Shown in pieces: positions 6,901 through 10,950 of a stretch of 10,950 nucleotides of DNA. Under the pieces are notes generated by a model. The model saw nothing but the letters and a program-made list of their open reading frames with translations. It was not told the origin of the DNA and did not search any database. Location: positions 1 to 10,950 of the forward strand of contig JAJRTI010000264.1 of the NCBI GenBank assembly GCA_024278415.1, read 5' to 3'. The stretch comes from Planctomycetota bacterium. Its GTDB lineage: Bacteria > Planctomycetota > Brocadiia > JAJRTI01. A program made the position numbers and the translations under genes. Position 1 is the first letter of the stretch; every line of letters begins with the position of its first letter.

Positions 6901-8151
6901 GCCGGCGCGCAGCCCGTGCTCAGTTGCGACGATGGCTCGCCCGCGGTGACGCTCAACCGCGTGGGCCGCGGGCGCGTCTACTTCGTCGCGGTCGAACTCC
7001 CATACGACGCGGTTGCGGACCTCCTCGCCCGCATCATCCGCGAGACCGGCGCTTCGCCAGAAATCCTTGTGCGCCGCAACGACGGCTCGCGGCTGCGGTT
7101 TTGCGAAAGCCATTTGTTCGGCACGAAGGGCCGTTACGTCGCCATCGTCGGAAACTATGGCGGCGGCGAGCAACGCGTGCGCATCGCTCTGCCCCAGCTT
7201 GCCGACGGCTCCTACCGCGTGCGCAACACCGACACGCGCAAGCCCCTCTCCGCCCCCGCCGGCGCGGACACGTGGACGGCCGCGCAACTCCGCCGCGGGC
7301 TGGCCGCCACTTTGCGCCCGCTCGACCCGCTCGTGTTCGTGATCGAAAACGCCGCGCTCAACCCTACCCCGCTGCGCGGACTCGCCCCGAAGCGCTCGGC
7401 CGAGATCGATTCGGTCTGGGCCAACAGCGATCGTTTCCACACGCGCGTGCTCTTCGAGGCGAACTACCCGCGCATGGACTTCGCTTCGACCTACATTTAC
7501 ACAGCGCGGCGCATGCTCAACGAGGCGGGCTATCAGTGGCAGTTCGCGCTGAGCCAGTACAGCGAAAACCGCGGGCTCATCAAGTGCTTCGACGGCCGGC
7601 GGATTCGGGAGTATCGGCTCAGCGATTTCGGCGTGCTCGTGTTCCCTTCGATGCACCTGTGGTCGCATCGGTGGCCGAAGGAAGAGCTGGCCGCGGTGCG
7701 GCAATTCGTCGCGCAGGGCGGCGGCGTGCTATTCCTCGGCCGTTCGTTCGACCGCAGCGCCGGCTGGAACGTGCTGCGGCAGTTCGGCATCCGCGACACG
7801 AACGACCTCATCATCGACAAGGCCCACGACATCGACGGCGATCCGTACGACGTGACCTACCGCGACATCACGCCACACCCGGCCACGCGCGGGGTGCGCG
7901 TGTTTCAGTCGCGCGGCGGTTCGCACATCATCCCGGACGCGCAGAGCACGGTGCTCATCCGCGGCGCAGCGAGCGCGGTGACGCGCAGCGGCAAGGTGAC
8001 CGCGCCCGTGATCTGCGTCGTGAAAGAGTTCGGCAAAGGCCGCATCGCGGTCGTCGGCGACAACCGTTGGACCGACCCGGTGTTCCTCTCGCAAGCCGAC
8101 AACGCCCAGCTCTGGCTAGGGCTCATCGACTGGCTCGCGCGCAGGCGATAG
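3991..8151 (+). CDS. Secreted GH42-like glycoside hydrolase, multidomain
   Basis: The protein has 1386 residues; ATG 3991 follows GGAGG (3976-3980) at 10 nt and opens a signal peptide (residues 1-22, cleavage near VFA-QQQ). Domains in order: a CBM4/9-like jelly roll (28-200, starting NLLSNPGFE); a TIM barrel from about 258 with acid/base HFNE (Glu410) and the GH42-type sequence YGSIERANRAWGTQF (432-446); the probable nucleophile Glu586 in ANLEGG, 176 residues later, close to the roughly 170 known in GH42; a GH2-type sugar-binding jelly roll (611-737); the last barrel strand (RGMMRMYLWNHVVHGFD, 754-770); a glutamine-amidotransferase-like domain (825-1020); a beta-sandwich (1026-1120); and a second amidotransferase-like domain (1153-1386). 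The last two fold types have no obvious catalytic Cys here. GH42 enzymes are retaining beta-galactosidases; this one is longer and divergent (GH42 members are about 650-700 residues), so beta-galactosidase activity is only likely. No partner gene is in operon with it. Confidence 0.85.
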   Translation: MNARMCAQLVPLLCWTTTVFAQQQEHGNLLSNPGFEQIGAKGSAAGWTWGFYRGKGRIAIVTDPKHAGQRALMMSALPGAAGQCLARKPVPVNPAKRYRVDFWVRSNTGRGQIQIRWQNRDKGQPEQYAINVFKLRPDTWYQLSKLSPKNSNIYHMLAGKNRPTKLRPDRLIFGGAKDVRVYLFTRPNAVVYYDDVLLAPVAEAAAGSALARDALAEYRRLLMDREPAPYPKPNPAKKVVIEQPRFSKTFEPNREFPPHGVTIRDGCFFRNGRHVFFLGAESGPPRPGIMRLLGFKVHCMTGTSTYDNNWTRIEDKGDSIAVSYREWVPLEPKLRDSIRYGFLPIVQTINHAKACRLRRLGRADLVVDQGHFIAYCPDQETSRQMRANFWRSLMTVCRRYPILGYEHFNELGYLCYCQPSRTMFKARMKAKYGSIERANRAWGTQFKSFADADPPYRKGSNTAEHILPQNFSRPMWADWLRFTENHFGDVMARLMDFSRGFDPSMDHYRSIQSHHMIRLDYGGIGVNPILKGRTEGMFGFEAGQTFFPQEAGSENIEEIKASFVGLPLHGAVVRGITTDKPVANLEGGLSRAGKSYTAELMDKTSLLPVQGEWKLKIDPDKRGVRERWFAPEFDDSDWQTTPINDVWDKHGHADYDGWGWYRKSIQVPAALKGKRLWFNGKGFDDAGTLYINGRKIGAAAGWNKTFSFDITDALRYGETNTFAIHIVDNTLYGGLRFFIGVNDFDIMRPDPLTRGMMRMYLWNHVVHGFDVAALSYFYAPEGFRGALFTPYKMTPAVMKAIPQTELEINSLSAIVLPKPRIEGQFAIVYPLETLRAYVPATVKAMINYHATRDFLQYLAPLYCSDVDVDVLHSKHLLDGQAPRYKAIFLRQYERVAPGVLEKLQAYVAAGGTLVVDYNSLRVDDVWHTPIDAAGLTGVKAAGARTDPRRVGKWATEPRKVNGATGARIALAGAQPVLSCDDGSPAVTLNRVGRGRVYFVAVELPYDAVADLLARIIRETGASPEILVRRNDGSRLRFCESHLFGTKGRYVAIVGNYGGGEQRVRIALPQLADGSYRVRNTDTRKPLSAPAGADTWTAAQLRRGLAATLRPLDPLVFVIENAALNPTPLRGLAPKRSAEIDSVWANSDRFHTRVLFEANYPRMDFASTYIYTARRMLNEAGYQWQFALSQYSENRGLIKCFDGRRIREYRLSDFGVLVFPSMHLWSHRWPKEELAAVRQFVAQGGGVLFLGRSFDRSAGWNVLRQFGIRDTNDLIIDKAHDIDGDPYDVTYRDITPHPATRGVRVFQSRGGSHIIPDAQSTVLIRGAASAVTRSGKVTAPVICVVKEFGKGRIAVVGDNRWTDPVFLSQADNAQLWLGLIDWLARRR

Positions 8152-8196
8152 CGCTGCGGTGTATGGGACCAGGGGAGCGGCCGCGGTCAAGCCGTT

Positions 8197-8262
8197 CGTA
8201 GTAGGGCGATTCATCGCCCGTCGCTTTGGATGCAAAGACGGGCGATAAACCGCCCTACTACG
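8197..8262. repeat. Nested palindrome between convergent genes (REP/MITE-like or bidirectional terminator)
   Basis: Two 26-bp arms (8197-8222 and 8237-8262) are inverted repeats matching at 24 of 26 positions around a 14-bp centre. The centre carries a further TTTG/CAAA. The left arm is itself palindromic (GGGCGAT-TC-ATCGCCC); the right arm keeps GGGCG/CGCCC. The DNA or RNA can therefore form one long hairpin or two small ones. It lies between the stops of the hydrolase (8151) and the membrane protein (8358), so it could end transcription from both sides. No T-tracts flank it, which favours a REP or MITE-like insertion. Confidence 0.7.
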
Positions 8263-8337
8263 AGCCTCATCGCCTCGCGCCGCACACATCGACAACATGT
8301 CGCCGCGAGATTTGCGCTAAGGGGTTGATCCACACAG

Positions 8338-8357
8338 CGCCGCGCTGCCCTGCGGCG
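8338..8357 (-). terminator. Hairpin directly after the membrane-protein stop
   Basis: CGCCGC and GCGGCG (8338-8343 and 8352-8357) form a 6-bp stem with an 8-nt loop, starting at the base right after the minus-strand stop codon. No U-tract follows in the minus-strand RNA, so it is at best a weak terminator or a 3'-end stabiliser, perhaps acting with the larger palindrome at 8197-8262. Confidence 0.35.
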
Positions 8358-10301
8358 TCACAGGTTGGGCCAAAACCTCGGCGGCTGCACGTCGAAGCCA
8401 AAGTAGAGGAGCGCCTGGAAGGCTCCCGCGCTGAGGAACTCGCCGAGGATCAGGCCGATGAAGAACGGCATGTAGTCCTTGTACTTCTTCATCCCGCCCA
8501 CCTTGAGCACCGTAAGCTTGATAAGCCACCCAATGAAGATGCCGAGCCAACTCCGGGCGATGCCGTAGTTCGTGGAGAAGACAAACCCAATCGGGTGGAA
8601 GGGCCACCAGGCGAACCACTTCTGCATCCACATGAGGAAGAGCGTGAACAGCGCGCCGATCCCCGTGAACACGAGGCGCAGGGGGTTCACGTCCGTGGGG
8701 TTCTTGACCTGCGACAGCGTCTGGCCGTAGCCCCAAAGCCGGGGGCTGAGGATCCAACGGCAGTTGTTGGCCCCGCGGGTGTACGCGTTATACGTGAGCG
8801 TGATGAACGCTGCGGCGAAACACGCCACGACGACCAGCCCCATGACCCAGGCGAGCCGGCGTTTGCGCGGGCCGATGGCTTCCGAGAGCTTCAGGCCGTT
8901 GGCCATGAACGGCATCATTTGCGCGCGCGTGTCGCCGAAGAGGATCATCGTGTGCGCGAGCCACGCGACGTTGTCCGGGCCGAGTGTCTTGGCGCCGATC
9001 GTGCGAAGCATAAACATGGCCGGCAGCATGGGGCTCTTGACGAAGATGATGCCGGCCTGCGTGACCGCGCGCGTGAGCGCAATGAGGAGGATGAAGACGG
9101 AGAGCATGAAGCCGAACGCGCACCAGAAGCTCATGCCCGCGAAGTTCAACCACTTGGCCAGGAAGAGGAATCCCACGACCGCGCCAATAACCGCGACGCG
9201 GTACGGGAGCACTTCGTCCTGATCGGCCGGGGGCGATGAGCGGCGGAAGACCTCGCGCACCGCGGCCCAGATCTGCTTGCGCGCAATCCAGAGCATGGCC
9301 AACACGAGCACGATGAGCCCGCCCGCACACTGGTGGGCCATCGGCGGCCGGCTGTAGCTCTGCACGTCGTTGCCTTCGGGCAGAATGCCGAGATAGGTGA
9401 TGATCCCGTTCTCGACCGTGCAGAATAAGTAGAAAAACCAAAGGCTGAACGCGACGTCGAGGGAGATGAAGTACGAGAAGCCGATGACCGGGAAGTTCAC
9501 GTCCCACCACACGTTGAACATACCGAGCCCGGCCACGCGGTACCCGCAGAGCTTCGTGAAGGGCACCGTGGGCCACACCGCGTTAAGCGCCTGGAACGTG
9601 TGGAAAAACGTGGGCACCGCGGCGCCCAGCCAGAGAAAGCCGTTGCGGTAGATGCTCGGCCGGTCCGGCGTCTCGACTTGGCCCTCGACCATCTCCACCG
9701 CGAGCCGGGCGACCGGGTAGGCGAGCCGCTCGTGCTGCACCCACTGCTTGCGCAACACCACGAGCACACAGAGCGACACGAAGTAGAGCGTGAGGATGAA
9801 GAGGAGCCAGAAGAATAGCGGCACGGCCCACGCATCCCACGGGATTGACTCGCCCTTGGGCATGCCATCGAAGAACCAGCGGATCGGCTCGTCGCCCTGC
9901 GGCGCAAGCCAACTCGGGATGCGCGGGACCATCTCCTCCAGCATGCGCGGGTCGCTCGAGTAGAACGGCGCGACCACGCCCCGCACGAAGAAGCCGCACA
10001 AGCCCTCGGTGGGGATCGCCCCGGCCACGAGCACCATGATGAACACGACGACTAACTCGCGCCGCGCCACCGCCCAGGCCTCGCACACCTGCCGCACCAT
10101 GAGGTTGCCCACGCAGGTGAGCGCGAAGACGATGATAATGCCCGCGCCGCAGTAGTCGCTACAGAAATCGGCGCTGCTCTCGACGAACGCCATGATGCTC
10201 ACGACGTTGAGCGCAATCGCGCCCAGCAGCCCTACAAGCACCGCGCGCAGAGAGACTCCGCTCTGGCCGGGGGGCTCCATCTCCTCGTGCAGGTCTGTCA
10301 T
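8358..10301 (-). CDS. DUF6785/DUF6784 family multi-pass membrane protein
   Basis: The protein has 647 residues and about 12 hydrophobic segments (near 18-40, 53-70, 82-98, 155-184, 225-240, 270-294, 327-343, 369-388, 390-410, 484-504, 542-560, 585-636). Family marks are present: an RKQWVQHERLAYPV loop (184-197), the IPTEG kink (96-100), the loop IPSWLAP then RWFFDGMPKGESIPW (128-155), and the C-terminal WWPFHPIGF (565-573) followed by a GWLIKLTVLKVGG helix. From memory, this uncharacterised family is abundant in planctomycete-like and armatimonad genomes and is sometimes labelled as related to oligopeptide transporters; the substrate is unknown. ATG 10301 is chosen because the hydrophobic core starts 18 residues later as in relatives. 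It has no Shine-Dalgarno. An upstream TTG (10337) adds 12 residues, and ATG 10280 directly abuts GAGGAG. It converges on the secreted hydrolase, so a role as carrier for its products is possible but unproven. Confidence 0.8.
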   Translation of the reverse strand: MTDLHEEMEPPGQSGVSLRAVLVGLLGAIALNVVSIMAFVESSADFCSDYCGAGIIIVFALTCVGNLMVRQVCEAWAVARRELVVVFIMVLVAGAIPTEGLCGFFVRGVVAPFYSSDPRMLEEMVPRIPSWLAPQGDEPIRWFFDGMPKGESIPWDAWAVPLFFWLLFILTLYFVSLCVLVVLRKQWVQHERLAYPVARLAVEMVEGQVETPDRPSIYRNGFLWLGAAVPTFFHTFQALNAVWPTVPFTKLCGYRVAGLGMFNVWWDVNFPVIGFSYFISLDVAFSLWFFYLFCTVENGIITYLGILPEGNDVQSYSRPPMAHQCAGGLIVLVLAMLWIARKQIWAAVREVFRRSSPPADQDEVLPYRVAVIGAVVGFLFLAKWLNFAGMSFWCAFGFMLSVFILLIALTRAVTQAGIIFVKSPMLPAMFMLRTIGAKTLGPDNVAWLAHTMILFGDTRAQMMPFMANGLKLSEAIGPRKRRLAWVMGLVVVACFAAAFITLTYNAYTRGANNCRWILSPRLWGYGQTLSQVKNPTDVNPLRLVFTGIGALFTLFLMWMQKWFAWWPFHPIGFVFSTNYGIARSWLGIFIGWLIKLTVLKVGGMKKYKDYMPFFIGLILGEFLSAGAFQALLYFGFDVQPPRFWPNL

Positions 10302-10638
10302 TGGCGTGAAGTTACAGGAGGGGCAGGCCCAGTTCAAGGAGAGGACCCCATGGAGCCGCCGCGCAATTTGCGCACGCGGCCGCGCCGGGCTGGTGGAGCC
10401 GGGCCTCGATCTTCGGGCGGGCGACAGCGCTGCTGCCAGGGAATGCGGCCTGGGCGTTTTGCATCCGCGGGTCGGCTCCGCCCAATCCCATTAACTTAGG
10501 GCGTCGCGCGTCCCGCGTGGCCATCTTGGTTTTTCCATTGGAACACAGGATCCAGCCATCTCTAGCTGGCTCCCGGCCTTGCCACCGCGTTCGCGAGACT
10601 TTTCAGCCTTCCTGGGCCAACCGGGCCGTGACGCGAGA
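10302..10638. other. Intergenic region, no gene supported
   Basis: About 340 bp without a convincing gene. On the minus strand, TTGAAC (10337-10332) and TGTAAC lie 15 bp apart, 9 nt before the membrane-protein ATG; if active this would give a nearly leaderless mRNA, but both boxes are imperfect and the spacer is short. CCAGC (10552-10556) and GCTGG (10565-10569) form a small hairpin that could belong to the 3' end of the gene ending at 10639. An open minus-strand frame at 10312-10524 has Ala/Pro-rich composition and no family resemblance. Confidence 0.4.
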
Positions 10639-10950
10639 CTATCGCAGCGGGGGCTCGAAAATGTCGAAGTGCTTCACATTCACATGGCCGTCTCCGACAG
10701 CGATCAGATCGAGCACATGCGCTTCGTTCGGCAGGTTCTCGAAGAGGTGGACGCGAAAGTCTCCGCCTTTGCCGCGAAAGTCAACCGCGGGCTTGCAGGC
10801 GCGATAAACTTTGGGTGTAGGTCTGATTGTACGTATCCCAACGCGTTGCGTTCTGGAGTTTCAGTTTCGAAGTGGATTCAGGCAGGTTCACAACAAACGT
10901 CCCGGCTCTTCGCCTGCGTGCAACCCCTCGCGGACACCGCAGCCCGAAGG
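10639..10950 (-). pseudogene. 3' end of a minus-strand gene, frameshifted, C-terminal beta-sandwich-like tail
   Basis: Two adjoining frames on the minus strand both look like protein. From the right edge, one reads VVNLPESTSKLKLQN then ATRWDTYNQTY and meets TGA at 10783-10781. The other, closed upstream by TGA at 10863-10861, reads KVYRACKPAVDFRGKGGD, then HLFENLPNEAHVLDLIAVGD, and ends FDIFEPPLR at TAG 10641-10639. Joined near 10800-10825, in a CCCAAA/TTT homopolymer cluster, they form one continuous sequence; a single extra base explains it. The end pattern (LFENLPNEAHVLDL, then GDGHVNVKHFDIFEPPL) resembles the final beta-sandwich strands of secreted esterases and glycosidases, where ligand-binding jelly rolls close in a similar way. 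The gene start and main domain lie outside the window. Real decay and a sequencing indel cannot be told apart here. Confidence 0.5.

Noticed and set aside
3703..7704. Very long (1333-codon) open frame antisense to the hydrolase gene.
   Set aside because: Its product is dominated by Arg, Ala, Val and His, as expected for the complement of a GC-rich gene with strong third-position bias. It has no domain, no ribosome site and no membrane or signal segment, while the opposite strand carries a coherent multidomain enzyme.
6765..8201. 478-codon plus-strand frame in the 3' part of the hydrolase.
   Set aside because: Highly Arg-rich, lacks a ribosome site and lies fully over an in-frame conserved domain.
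8226..9239. 337-codon plus-strand frame opposite the membrane protein.
   Set aside because: Its Glu/Arg/His-rich product is the complement of hydrophobic codons; its first part also runs through the palindrome.
10302..10337. CxxC-containing 12-residue extension of the membrane protein from TTG 10337.
   Set aside because: The bases before TTG are pyrimidine-rich with no ribosome site, and one CxxC in a 12-residue tail is not evidence for a zinc site.
1..10950. CRISPR array, tRNA or rRNA gene.
   Set aside because: No regularly spaced direct repeats, no cloverleaf with a T-loop GTTCRANNC in proper spacing, and no rRNA signature stretches were seen on either strand.

Overview
The window is GC-rich (well above 60 percent by eye) and looks like the chromosome of a free-living, polysaccharide-degrading bacterium of the Planctomycetota / Hydrogenedentota / Lentisphaerota / Armatimonadota kind. 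The basis is gene content: a Gfo/Idh/MocA sugar oxidoreductase, a very large secreted GH42-like glycoside hydrolase, a DUF6785/DUF6784 multi-pass membrane protein, two zinc-ribbon proteins, GTG starts and palindromic intergenic repeats. There is no rRNA, tRNA or marker gene, so the taxonomic call is an inference.

Layout. Positions 1-300 hold repeat-like hairpins and, on the minus strand, the remains of a small addiction-module antitoxin gene. It is frameshifted in a CG dinucleotide tract and its 3' end runs into a hairpin repeat. A near-consensus promoter (420-448) and a good ribosome-binding site lead into a Gfo/Idh/MocA oxidoreductase (503-1504). A spacer with several perfect palindromes and a second near-consensus promoter (1717-1745) follows, then a cytoplasmic protein with three pairs of zinc-binding CxC/CxxC motifs (1836-2798). 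Convergent to it, with only 12 bp between the stops, is an exported protein with an OB-like middle and a C-terminal zinc ribbon (3506-2811, minus), with its own promoter at 3556-3585.

Positions 3586-3990 are intergenic between divergent genes. The largest gene (3991-8151) encodes a 1386-residue secreted GH42-like enzyme. It has an N-terminal CBM-like domain, a TIM barrel with likely catalytic glutamates E410 and E586, a GH2-type jelly-roll module apparently inserted inside the barrel, and two glutamine-amidotransferase-like domains. It converges on a 647-residue DUF6785/DUF6784 membrane protein (10301-8358, minus); between their 3' ends lies a 66-bp nested palindrome. At the right edge is the 3' end of another minus-strand gene, with a C-terminal beta-sandwich-like tail, that needs a one-base frame change to read through.

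How the genes may work together (inference): the hydrolase would release sugars from a galactoside-like glycan outside the cytoplasm, the membrane protein is a candidate carrier, and the oxidoreductase could oxidise or epimerise a sugar inside. No operon unites them: each gene appears to be its own transcription unit. The two zinc-ribbon proteins have no assignable function.
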